Positions 33,171-40,594 of a DNA stretch of 41,007 nucleotides are shown here, piece by piece. The notes under the pieces were generated by a model, which saw only the letters and a program-made list of their open reading frames with translations, was not told the origin of the DNA and made no database searches. The stretch lies in the NCBI GenBank assembly GCA_947453935.1, contig CANGJU010000010.1, forward strand, positions 1 through 41,007, given 5' to 3'. The position numbers were made by a program, and so were the translations under genes. How positions within the stretch are numbered: position 1 is the first letter of the stretch; each line of letters begins with the position of its first letter. Origin of the DNA: Bacteroidota bacterium (lineage in GTDB: Bacteria > Bacteroidota > Bacteroidia > AKYH767-A > OLB10).

Positions 33171-33557
33171 ATGAGTTACGAAGTAAATTGCAAATTAATG
33201 GAAGTGCAATCAGAACAATCTGGCGAAGGGAAAAATGGTCGCTGGGTAAAACAAACTTTTATCGGAGAAACAATGGATCAATATCCTAAAAAGATAGCAT
33301 TCACTGCATTCAACGAACAGCTAATTACCCAACTTAAGGGAATGGCAATTGGTTCAACAATTAAAGTAAATTTCAGAGTAGAGTCAAGAGAGTATAACGG
33401 AAGATGGTACACCGATGTACGTGCATTCGGTTTAACATCAATGTCGGCTCCTGCATCTCAACCAATGTCGTCACAAGGCGATTCTTTCGGAGAGCAAGTG
33501 CTTAACAACACAATGGAAGGTCTTACGCAATCAGACGCTGGTGATCTACCTTTTTAA
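33171..33557 (+). CDS. DUF3127 OB-fold-like protein with SSB-type acidic/DLPF tail
   Basis: 128 residues from the ATG at 33171; a TTG at 33138 lies inside the promoter box and is rejected. The DUF3127 core (about 1-85) reads as a five-strand OB-like domain with KNGRWVKQTFIGE, YPKKIAFTAFNEQLITQL and VESREYNGRWYTDVRAF. This last block resembles the EYNGRWYTD-type strand of small OB-fold proteins. A flexible Ser/Gln/Met-rich linker follows and the protein ends DAGDLPF. That is very like the C-terminal peptide of single-stranded DNA-binding protein SSB (DDDIPF in E. coli), which recruits repair enzymes. DNA binding is inferred, not known. Confidence 0.8.
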   Translation: MSYEVNCKLMEVQSEQSGEGKNGRWVKQTFIGETMDQYPKKIAFTAFNEQLITQLKGMAIGSTIKVNFRVESREYNGRWYTDVRAFGLTSMSAPASQPMSSQGDSFGEQVLNNTMEGLTQSDAGDLPF

Positions 33558-33577
33558 TCAGTAATCAAACTATAATG

Positions 33578-33604
33578 AATCCCGCATCCCGCGGGATTTT
33601 TTAT
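33578..33604 (+). terminator. Intrinsic terminator of the DUF3127 gene
   Basis: aatcccgc (33578-33585) pairs with gcgggatt (33591-33598) around loop atccc and continues into a T-run. Confidence 0.85.
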
Positions 33605-33622
33605 TTATACAAATGATAAAAA

Positions 33623-33630
33623 TATATTTG
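33623..33630 (+). promoter_or_regulatory. -7 promoter element for the S46 peptidase gene
   Basis: TATATTTG matches TAnnTTTG and lies 14 bases before the ATG at 33645. Confidence 0.5.
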
Positions 33631-33644
33631 CAAAAAATCAGAAA

Positions 33645-35801
33645 ATGAAAAAGACCGTTTTAGTTATATCCTTATTGTTTTGTTCTTTCTTTTCGAAAGC
33701 AGATGAAGGAATGTGGTTTCCTCAATTACTTCAGCAGCTAAATATTGCTGATATGCAAATGCGAGGATTAAAAATATCGGCAGAGGATATTTACAGTGTA
33801 AACAATAGCAGTTTAAAAGATGCTATTGTTTTGTTTGGTGGTGGCTGCACAGGAGAAATTATTTCAAAGCAAGGATTGTTGCTAACTAATCACCATTGTG
33901 GTTTTGGTGAAATTCAGTCGCACTCGACTGTTGAGCATAATTATTTGAAAGATGGTTTTTGGGCCTCAACATTGAAAGATGAATTGCCTTGTCCTGGTCT
34001 TACTGTTTCATTTGTTATAAGTATTAATGATGTAACAGCACAGTTTAATGAAGTGTTAAAAGATGGAATGACCGAGCAAGTACGAAATGAAAAAATCAAG
34101 GAGCTTTCTGCACAAATAGAAAAGAAAGCGGTTGAAGGAACACATTACGAAGCAAAGGTTCGTCAGTTTTTTTCTGGTAATGAATTTTATTTAATCATAA
34201 CAGAAACGTTTAAAGATATTCGTATGGTGGGCGCACCTCCTTCATCTATTGGAAAATTTGGTGGTGATACTGATAACTGGATGTGGCCTCGTCATACCGG
34301 CGACTTCTCACTGTTCCGCATATACGCAAATAAGGAAAACAAGCCCGCAGAGTACAACGAGGAGAATATTCCATTTATTCCTCGTGCAGCATTATCAATA
34401 AATATTGGTGGTGTTCAAGAAGGCGATTTTACTATGGTGTATGGTTTTCCTGGTCGTACTCAAGAGTACATTTCTTCTTATCAGGAAGAAATGATTTTAA
34501 AGACAACAAATCCAGAGCGTATTAAAGTAAGAACAGAGAAACTGCGCATTATGGATGATGCAATGCGTAGCAGCGAAAAATTACATATTCAATATGCAGC
34601 AAAACAAAGCAGCGTAAGTAATGGCTGGAAAAAATGGCAAGGCGAATCAAAAGGGTTAACCGAATCAAACGGACTTCAAAAGAAAATCGAATTTGAACAG
34701 TCGTTTAATCAATGGTTAAATAATAATCCGAAACAAATGCAGAAATATGGAGAGGTGTTACCAAAGCTAAAACAAATTTATGCGTCAAACAGACCCTATA
34801 TTTCAGCTAACAATTACTATTCAGAAGCAGCGTATGGTGTTGAACTATTAACTTATTCGTTAAACTTTCAAAGTTTGGTAGATATTCCTCTTGCGAAGCA
34901 AATTGATGAAAATAAATTAGCAACAGAAAAGAATAAACTGTTTAATACTATTTCAGACTTTTATCGTGATTATGATGAAGCTACCGACAAACAATTTTTT
35001 CAATCGTTGTTATTGATGTTTGATAAAAATGTACCCGATAGTTTGAAGCCCGCTTATTTTATAGAGCAACGTAAAAAATATCAAGGCGATTTTGTGAAAT
35101 GGTCAAACGGTGTGTATTCGAAAACAATTTTTAGCGATTCAATTGCAGTAGAAAAATTCTTGTCTTCTTATAAACCAAGTATGGTAAAAAAGATTTTAAA
35201 CGACCCTGCTTATAAATTGATGGAGCCAATCGCGGCTCATTATAAAACGATAATAGCTGCAAAGGTTAACGGTATCACGTTAGAGTTAGGAAGACTAAAT
35301 CGCTTATACATGGCAGCGCAAAGAGAGATGAATACATCCAAAAAATATTATCCCGATGCGAATAGCACGTTACGTGTTGCTTATGGTAATGTGAAGAGTT
35401 ATTTCCCTCGCGACGGAGTAAAATATAATTACTTTACAACGTTGGATGGTATTATGGAAAAGTATAGTAAGGGTCATGAAGAGTTTGATGTGTCGCCTAA
35501 ATTACTCGATTTATATCAACGAAAAGACTTTGGTGCGTATGCGCAAAATGGAACAGTGCCGGTTGCATTTATTGCAACGAATCATACTACGGGAGGTAAT
35601 TCAGGAAGTCCTGTTTTAAATGCGTATGGCCAGTTAATAGGTACTAATTTCGATCGTGTATGGGAAGGTACAATGAGTGACATTTTATTTAATCCGGAAA
35701 TTTGTCGCAATATCACATTAGATATTCGCTACACGTTATTTGTAATTGATAAATACGGTGAAGCAAAACGACTGATTCAGGAAATGGATCTTGTAAAATG
35801 A
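33645..35801 (+). CDS. S46 dipeptidyl-peptidase, DPP11-like
   Basis: 718 residues with a signal peptide (1-18), normal for S46. The chymotrypsin-like half carries LLTNHHCGFGEIQSHS (catalytic His, H83 or H84), HTGDFSLFR (likely catalytic Asp, D220) and TGGNSGSPVLNAYG (catalytic S653). An alpha-helical regulatory domain lies between. The enzyme removes dipeptides from the N-termini of oligopeptides in the periplasm. Residue R671, 18 positions after the nucleophile in NFDRVWEG, corresponds to Arg673 of P. gingivalis DPP11, which selects acidic P1 residues; DPP7 has Gly there. Asp/Glu-specific activity is therefore likely. It is monocistronic, and its terminator begins at the base after the stop codon. 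Confidence 0.93.
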   Translation: MKKTVLVISLLFCSFFSKADEGMWFPQLLQQLNIADMQMRGLKISAEDIYSVNNSSLKDAIVLFGGGCTGEIISKQGLLLTNHHCGFGEIQSHSTVEHNYLKDGFWASTLKDELPCPGLTVSFVISINDVTAQFNEVLKDGMTEQVRNEKIKELSAQIEKKAVEGTHYEAKVRQFFSGNEFYLIITETFKDIRMVGAPPSSIGKFGGDTDNWMWPRHTGDFSLFRIYANKENKPAEYNEENIPFIPRAALSINIGGVQEGDFTMVYGFPGRTQEYISSYQEEMILKTTNPERIKVRTEKLRIMDDAMRSSEKLHIQYAAKQSSVSNGWKKWQGESKGLTESNGLQKKIEFEQSFNQWLNNNPKQMQKYGEVLPKLKQIYASNRPYISANNYYSEAAYGVELLTYSLNFQSLVDIPLAKQIDENKLATEKNKLFNTISDFYRDYDEATDKQFFQSLLLMFDKNVPDSLKPAYFIEQRKKYQGDFVKWSNGVYSKTIFSDSIAVEKFLSSYKPSMVKKILNDPAYKLMEPIAAHYKTIIAAKVNGITLELGRLNRLYMAAQREMNTSKKYYPDANSTLRVAYGNVKSYFPRDGVKYNYFTTLDGIMEKYSKGHEEFDVSPKLLDLYQRKDFGAYAQNGTVPVAFIATNHTTGGNSGSPVLNAYGQLIGTNFDRVWEGTMSDILFNPEICRNITLDIRYTLFVIDKYGEAKRLIQEMDLVK

Positions 35802-35834
35802 AAAAAGGGACGGTTTAATAAGCCGTCCCTTTTT
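35802..35834. terminator. Bidirectional intrinsic terminator
   Basis: The arms 35802-35816 and 35820-35834 (core gggacgg / ccgtccc) are flanked by A5 and T5. It lies between the convergent S46 peptidase and lipoprotein genes and starts directly after the peptidase stop codon. Confidence 0.9.
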
Positions 35835-35850
35835 GTTGAAGTAAAGATTA

Positions 35851-36282
35851 TTAACGTTGTGCGAATTCAATTGAACGAATTACATTTTTATCATCAATTC
35901 CTGATATATACATAACCCCGTTATCTAATTCAACGATTGTCCATTTTCTATTTAGCTCAGAAGCTAACCAATGTGATGCAATTTGATTTGGATAAGTGAA
36001 TCCACTTAACGTAACATAAGCATTATTGATTTTTGCATCAACAGAATAATTTCCAGTAACTGTTTTTTCAGCACCTGTTTCATCTTTGCTTATAATTACA
36101 ACTTTCCCATCACGGAACGACCATATCTCATTATAGTCGGTTGTTGTACTTGCTGAAAGTACTTTCCAGTTGTTTTGAATTTTACTGTTAAGCTTTTTTT
36201 CTGATAACAGTAAATCGTTGTTTTCACATCCGGCTACAGTTAATAGCATAAAACTGAAAGCCAACAATAGTAAATTTTTCAT
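35851..36282 (-). CDS. Lipoprotein of unknown function
   Basis: 143 residues. The signal MKNLLLLAFSFMLLTVAGC ends in a clear lipobox with Cys19. The mature part starts NNDLLLSEKKLN, then NNWKVLSASTTTDYNEIWSFRDGKV. Beta-strands continue to the end, a pattern reminiscent of lipocalin-like lipoproteins of Bacteroidota (NWK...W.F...G). I do not recognise a specific family. Probably anchored in the outer membrane facing the periplasm. It is separated from hldC by 86 bases without visible signals. Confidence 0.7.
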   Translation of the reverse strand: MKNLLLLAFSFMLLTVAGCENNDLLLSEKKLNSKIQNNWKVLSASTTTDYNEIWSFRDGKVVIISKDETGAEKTVTGNYSVDAKINNAYVTLSGFTYPNQIASHWLASELNRKWTIVELDNGVMYISGIDDKNVIRSIEFAQR

Positions 36283-36368
36283 GTCTGTTTAATTTTTTTG
36301 TTTGGCATATATACGCTCACTACCATAAAGGTGCGCATAAAAAACGGCAAAACATTACATTTTTCAAA

Positions 36369-36860
36369 TTATTGCCCTTTAATCTTTTTCTCAATTCTTG
36401 ATGTTGAATATCCGTCCACAAAGGCAATGGTTTTAATTTCTCCTCCACGAGCTAAAACAACATCAGCCCCAACAATTTGATCAATTTGATAATCGGCCCC
36501 CTTTACCAATACATCTGGTTGCAGGGCTTTAATCAACTCATAGGGCGTTTCTTCGTCGAAAAGTACTACGGCACTAACACTCTCTAGGGCGGCGAGTACA
36601 GTTGTTCTCGATGTTTCATCGGTAATAGGTCTTGTTGGTCCTTTGATTCGACTTACCGAAGCATCTGTGTTCACCCCGATAATCAGATAGTCGCCAAGGT
36701 CGGCAGCCTTTGCGAGATAGTCCACATGCCCCATATGCAGTAGGTCAAAGCACCCATTTGTGAACACAATCTTACATTTTTTGCTGCGCCACTCTTCGAT
36801 TTTTTTTATCAAAGCTTCGCGAGAAAGTACTTTATTTTTCAAATTCTGACTAAAACTCAT
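36369..36860 (-). CDS. hldC: D-glycero-beta-D-manno-heptose 1-phosphate adenylyltransferase
   Basis: 163 residues, the stand-alone form of the HldE/RfaE C-terminal domain. The nucleotidyltransferase signature is FTNGCFDLLHMGH (HxGH at 42-45), followed by IIGVNTDASVSRIKGPTRPI and VKGADYQIDQIVGAD. It adds AMP to heptose-1-phosphate to make ADP-heptose for LPS core. Its partner kinase HldA is not in this window. The ATG overlaps the stop of the flippase-like gene by 4 bases, so both are translated from one mRNA with panC-panD upstream. Confidence 0.93.
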   Translation of the reverse strand: MSFSQNLKNKVLSREALIKKIEEWRSKKCKIVFTNGCFDLLHMGHVDYLAKAADLGDYLIIGVNTDASVSRIKGPTRPITDETSRTTVLAALESVSAVVLFDEETPYELIKALQPDVLVKGADYQIDQIVGADVVLARGGEIKTIAFVDGYSTSRIEKKIKGQ

Positions 36861-37858
36861 GACTTCATACTTGAAATGGGTTTGGTAAAGAAAAACAAAT
36901 AAATCATAGAAATACCTCCCAAAAGCACCAAAAGTAAGGTTTGTCCGGAGTGAACCAATGTCGCGAAGGTAATTCCATCATCGGGCGTTAAGCCATAAAG
37001 AATAATTCCTTCTGAAACCAATAAATGATAAACACCAATTCCTCCTTGCACCGGAGCGGTCATACCAATTGCCCCGATAACCATTATAAAGAGTCCCGCC
37101 ATTGGCGATAGTCCGCTTGTTTCAGGTAGTGAAAAAAAGCATACATACGTCATAAGGAAATACATAGTCCATATAAATAACGAATGAAATATAAACAGCC
37201 ATTTATTTTCTAAACGGGTAACCGCAATTAATCCATCGGCCAGCCCTTTTAAAAAGGTTCTTACTTTAACAATGAACGGATGTTGCTGATAATGTTTCAA
37301 TATAAAGCGATACCCAACTATAAAAGCAATAACAAAGACCAATAAGATAATGCCTAATAAATACGAGTTCCCTACGGCATTTATAATAGGATTGAAAATA
37401 TGATTTGATAAAAATCCGCCGAGTAGTTCAAACTCAAATAGCGCCGACAATAAAATACATACCACCAACATAATTACATCGCAGGTTCTTTCGATGATAA
37501 CCGTTCCAATTAACTTTTCGAATGGTATGTCGTCGGACTTACTTAATGCCCCACAGCGACTTACTTCTCCTAATCGAGGAATGGCCATATTGGCTGCATA
37601 TCCGAACATAACAGCATTGAATGCAGAGGATAATCGGGGTTTATAGCCGAGAGGTTCAATTAATTGTTTCCAGCGCATGGCCCTACTGATTAAAGCAGCA
37701 ATAGAAACGAATATCGATAAGGCTACCCATGATAAATCAGCATTCTTGATTCTCGAAAAAATGAGCGATAAATCCTGATTTTTAAACGTATGCCATAACA
37801 ATCCCCCACCAATTAATAAAAATAAAAGGGTTTTAAGGATGGATGTAAGGCTTTTCAA
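36857..37858 (-). CDS. UPF0104/YbhN-family flippase-like membrane protein
   Basis: 333 residues with about eight membrane helices, the lysylphosphatidylglycerol synthase TM-region (AglD/YbhN) family. Conserved family segments include SRAMRWKQLIEPLGY, the MFGYAANMAIPRLGEVSRCGAL block and GIGVYHLLVSEG near the C-terminus. Family members are proposed lipid or lipid-linked transporters. The start is a TTG (37858), 3 bases after the panD stop, the only plausible choice. The panC-panD-flippase order is common in Bacteroidota; the coupling to hldC hints at a role in envelope glycolipids, which is inference. Confidence 0.85.
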   Translation of the reverse strand: MKSLTSILKTLLFLLIGGGLLWHTFKNQDLSLIFSRIKNADLSWVALSIFVSIAALISRAMRWKQLIEPLGYKPRLSSAFNAVMFGYAANMAIPRLGEVSRCGALSKSDDIPFEKLIGTVIIERTCDVIMLVVCILLSALFEFELLGGFLSNHIFNPIINAVGNSYLLGIILLVFVIAFIVGYRFILKHYQQHPFIVKVRTFLKGLADGLIAVTRLENKWLFIFHSLFIWTMYFLMTYVCFFSLPETSGLSPMAGLFIMVIGAIGMTAPVQGGIGVYHLLVSEGIILYGLTPDDGITFATLVHSGQTLLLVLLGGISMIYLFFFTKPISSMKS

Positions 37859-37861
37859 AGC

Positions 37862-38215
37862 TTATGAATTTGTTGGGCGATTATTTTGATCAGGGAAGCA
37901 AAGTGTAGGCTTAAATGATTTAGCCACTTCGAAATCCATGCTGGCATAACTAATTACAATAACGATATCACCCACCTGCATTTTTCTGGCTGCTGGTCCG
38001 TTTATGCAAACCTGACCGGAACCCCTTTCACCTGTAATAACATAGGTTTCAAGTCGTTCTCCGTTATTAATGTTTAAAACATGAACCTTTTCTCCTTCAA
38101 TGAGATTGGCAGCATCCATTAAATCCTGGTCAAGCGTAATGCTACCAACATAATGTAGTTCTGCCTGCGTAATTTTCGCTCTGTGAATTTTCGACTTAAG
38201 TACCTGTATTGTCAT
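37862..38215 (-). CDS. panD: Aspartate 1-decarboxylase proenzyme
   Basis: 117 residues from the ATG at 38215. A GTG at 38224 overlaps the -7 box and is rejected. With this start the self-cleavage site falls at Gly24-Ser25 in [10 protein letters not shown], exactly as in E. coli PanD. Ser25 becomes the catalytic pyruvoyl group. The [21 protein letters not shown] block is also typical. It makes beta-alanine from aspartate for pantothenate synthesis, next to panC. It has its own promoter and is followed after 3 bases by the flippase-like gene. Confidence 0.95.
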   Translation of the reverse strand: MTIQVLKSKIHRAKITQAELHYVGSITLDQDLMDAANLIEGEKVHVLNINNGERLETYVITGERGSGQVCINGPAARKMQVGDIVIVISYASMDFEVAKSFKPTLCFPDQNNRPTNS

Positions 38216-38223
38216 AACGGCCA

Positions 38224-38231
38224 CAAAGGTA
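38224..38231 (-). promoter_or_regulatory. -7 promoter element for panD
   Basis: On the minus strand this reads TACCTTTG, an exact TAnnTTTG, ending 8 bases before the panD ATG at 38215. It decides against the GTG start and implies a very short leader. Confidence 0.55.
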
Positions 38232-38258
38232 AAGAATCCAAGTTATTAGACGAAACAA

Positions 38259-39113
38259 TTAAACAGTATATCGGATATTATCAATCAAGCGAGGGCCCTC
38301 GGTTAAAACTGCAATGCATCCCTGAACGGCTGTTCCTTCTTCCCAATTGGTAATATCTTCTAAAGTTTCAGGGTTGACTAATTGAAAATACTGAACACTT
38401 AAATACGGGCTTTTTTGGATGTAGCGTTTAACGAGTTCAATTACAGCTGCCGGGCTATGATGTGGGATAAACTCTTTAGCCATTTCCATAGCTTTATAGA
38501 TTAATGGTGCCGCTTTACGTTGTTCAGGTGTAAGCAACAAGTTGCGTGAACTCATGGCAAGTCCATCTGATTCCCGTAAAGTAGGACAACCAACAATAGC
38601 GGTGGAGTGTTTAAGCATTGAAGCCATTTTTCGAATAATGGCTAGCTGCTGAAAATCTTTTTCTCCGAAGTAAGAAGTAGTTGGCTGAACAATTTCAAAA
38701 AGTCGGTTAACAACTGTTGCTACTCCTTTAAAATGACCTGTTCGGAAGGCGCCTTCCATCGTTTCTTCCATAAAACCAAAAGAAATATCCAATAGTTGAG
38801 CTCCATCAGGATAAATTTCAACTGGAGTTGGAAGAAAAACAAGATCGCAGCCGGCAGCTTTTAATAGTGCAATATCTGCATCAGGCATCCGAGGATAATT
38901 CTCTAAATCCTTAGGGTCGTTGAATTGCGTTGGATTAACGAAAATGCTACAAACGACGACATCGTTTTCAGATTTAGCTTTTTCTATTAATGATATATGA
39001 CCAGGATGAAGCGCTCCCATGGTAGGTACAAATCCTATGGACTTATTTTCCGTAAGTTGCCCATTTGAAAAAGCATGCATTTCTTGCGCATGATGAATAA
39101 TTATTATCTCCAA
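38259..39113 (-). CDS. panC: Pantothenate synthetase
   Basis: 284 residues from a TTG at 39113. This start gives LEIIIIHHAQEMHAF, equivalent to the usual M-E-I-I beginning, gives the normal PanC length and leaves 7 bases to the upstream stop. A TTG at 39173 would overlap the LutB-like gene by 53 bases, and the first ATG (39080) would remove the first strand. Motifs are FVPTMGALHPGH, VVCSIFVNPTQFND, GAFRTGHFKGVATVV, YFGEKDFQQLAIIRKM and SRNLLL. The enzyme joins pantoate and beta-alanine using ATP. panD, which makes the beta-alanine, follows. Confidence 0.94.
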   Translation of the reverse strand: MEIIIIHHAQEMHAFSNGQLTENKSIGFVPTMGALHPGHISLIEKAKSENDVVVCSIFVNPTQFNDPKDLENYPRMPDADIALLKAAGCDLVFLPTPVEIYPDGAQLLDISFGFMEETMEGAFRTGHFKGVATVVNRLFEIVQPTTSYFGEKDFQQLAIIRKMASMLKHSTAIVGCPTLRESDGLAMSSRNLLLTPEQRKAAPLIYKAMEMAKEFIPHHSPAAVIELVKRYIQKSPYLSVQYFQLVNPETLEDITNWEEGTAVQGCIAVLTEGPRLIDNIRYTV

Positions 39114-39120
39114 AATCTGA

Positions 39121-40419
39121 TTATTTAATATTGTGTTTCTCTCTCCATTGTTCGTTAAATGATTGCGGAGCAATAGAAGGCGTTTCTCTCAAACCACGGT
39201 CAGATTTGTAAAGGCCTTCCATGATGTATTTACCGGCTTTAATCCCTTTCCAGTTCATAATATCACGGTTAAGCATCGCCTTCTTCCAAAAGAAATAAAA
39301 CAATTTATTGGCTCTTGGCTCGAATCCTTTTTCTACAGACTCTTTCCTGTTTTCAATTAATAATTTTTGAATATCAATTTTCACAGGACAAATGTCCATT
39401 AAATTGCCATCTAAAAGGCTGTTTCTTACTGCTTCCTCTTGTGATTCAAAATTGTCTATTAACGGAGCTGTAACTCCTGATAAAGGAGTTGAAAAATGGC
39501 CATCTTGATTCGACATATATACTGGCCAATTAAACTGACAAGCCCCACATTTTATACAGGTTGAGGCTTGGCGTTGTACCTCATGTTCCAGCACCTTGCT
39601 TCGTCCGTTGTCAATGATTATTACATATAACTCCTCAGGACCATCTAAATCTTCTGGCTGCTTCGGACCAGTAATTATACTATTGTAAGTGGTTATTTTT
39701 TGGCCTGTTCCATAGGTGCTTAACAAAGGAAGAAATAGATCGAGGTAATTTAAACTTGGAAGAATTTTATCAATACCTGTTAAAACAATATGTGTTTTGG
39801 GGATAGAAGCACAAAGTTGAGCGTTCCCTTCATTTTCAGTTATAACTACTGCACCAGGATCTGCAATTAGAAAATTACAGCCGGTAATACCAATAGCCGC
39901 CTGCAAATAAGTTTCTCTCAAACGCTCTCTAATAACACCAACCAATTGGTCGGGCGACAAGTTGTTCAGTCCGAAATGAGAATTAATTTCATCCACCGAT
40001 TTATGAACTGCGGGTAAAACCATATGGCCCGAGTGATCATTCATGCTATCGGCAATATAATCCCCAGCATCGGTTTCAATGATGTCGAATCCTTCAATCC
40101 CAACTCGTTCTTTCAGGAGGATTTCTTCTGCTGTGGAGGATTTCGATTTTATAATTGACTGAGCTCCTGCGTTTTTGCTGATTTTTACAATGGCATCAAT
40201 GGCCTCTAAACTATCCTGAGCCCAGATTACTTTACCCCCACTTTTAATGAAGTTAGCTTCAAATTCAATTAGGTAAGTGTCAAGGTTTTCAATTGCTTTC
40301 CACCTTGCATGGGTCGCCCTTGCTCTTGCCAGCTCTAAGTTTTTAAACTGCTGACAAGCATCTTTAAAAACCACATCGTATTTGGCTTTAACAGAATGCA
40401 GTTCGGAGAATGGATTCAT
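39121..40419 (-). CDS. LutB/LldF-like LUD-domain iron-sulfur protein lacking one cluster
   Basis: 432 residues. The LUD domain (about 55-270) is well preserved, with SIIKSKSSTAEEI, ETDAGDYIADS, HMVLPAVHK, GITGCNFLIADPGAVVITEN and HIVLTGIDKI. It matches the L-lactate-oxidation protein LutB. The ferredoxin part is altered. The first motif, CIKCGACQFNWP, keeps C288, C291 and C294 but has W298 for the fourth Cys. The second motif reads DGNLMDICP, so only C344 remains (D337 and L340 replace two Cys). The four remaining Cys are exactly those that bind cluster I in 2[4Fe-4S] ferredoxin folds. lutA and lutC are not adjacent. panC follows after 7 bases. Confidence 0.88.
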   Translation of the reverse strand: MNPFSELHSVKAKYDVVFKDACQQFKNLELARARATHARWKAIENLDTYLIEFEANFIKSGGKVIWAQDSLEAIDAIVKISKNAGAQSIIKSKSSTAEEILLKERVGIEGFDIIETDAGDYIADSMNDHSGHMVLPAVHKSVDEINSHFGLNNLSPDQLVGVIRERLRETYLQAAIGITGCNFLIADPGAVVITENEGNAQLCASIPKTHIVLTGIDKILPSLNYLDLFLPLLSTYGTGQKITTYNSIITGPKQPEDLDGPEELYVIIIDNGRSKVLEHEVQRQASTCIKCGACQFNWPVYMSNQDGHFSTPLSGVTAPLIDNFESQEEAVRNSLLDGNLMDICPVKIDIQKLLIENRKESVEKGFEPRANKLFYFFWKKAMLNRDIMNWKGIKAGKYIMEGLYKSDRGLRETPSIAPQSFNEQWREKHNIK

Positions 40420-40438
40420 AATTAGCGTGAGGCGACTG

Positions 40439-40446
40439 CAAACCTA
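40439..40446 (-). promoter_or_regulatory. -7 promoter element for the LutB-like gene
   Basis: On the minus strand this reads TAGGTTTG, matching TAnnTTTG, and lies 19 bases before the ATG at 40419. Confidence 0.45.
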
Positions 40447-40495
40447 ACAATTTATTAGCGGATTTTTTATTGAAAAAAGTTTGAATAAGGGATTC

Positions 40496-40513
40496 TGCTC
40501 ACAATCTTATTAA
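40496..40513. repeat. 18-bp motif shared with the htpG/ctpA intergenic region
   Basis: TGCTCACAATCTTATTAA, 17 of 18 identical to 31093-31110. It sits 41 bases upstream of the atpB -7 box, and a TGTCAGA follows directly (40515-40521); at the other locus TGTCAGA lies just before the motif. Confidence 0.6.
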
Positions 40514-40553
40514 TGTCAGATAGTATTTGTGTTGTTAGTGATTTAATTTTCAC

Positions 40554-40561
40554 TACCTTTG
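40554..40561 (+). promoter_or_regulatory. Promoter of atpB
   Basis: TACCTTTG (exact TAnnTTTG) with a TTG at 40532-40534, 19 bases upstream, as possible -33 element. The ATG of atpB is 33 bases downstream. Confidence 0.55.
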
Positions 40562-40594
40562 TGCCCTGAAAACGCAAAACAATCGTTTATCAAA

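Noticed and set aside
39114-39173. Longer panC start at TTG 39173
   Set aside because: It would overlap the LutB-like gene by 53 bases and add a non-family N-terminus; TTG 39113 gives the standard PanC length and start.
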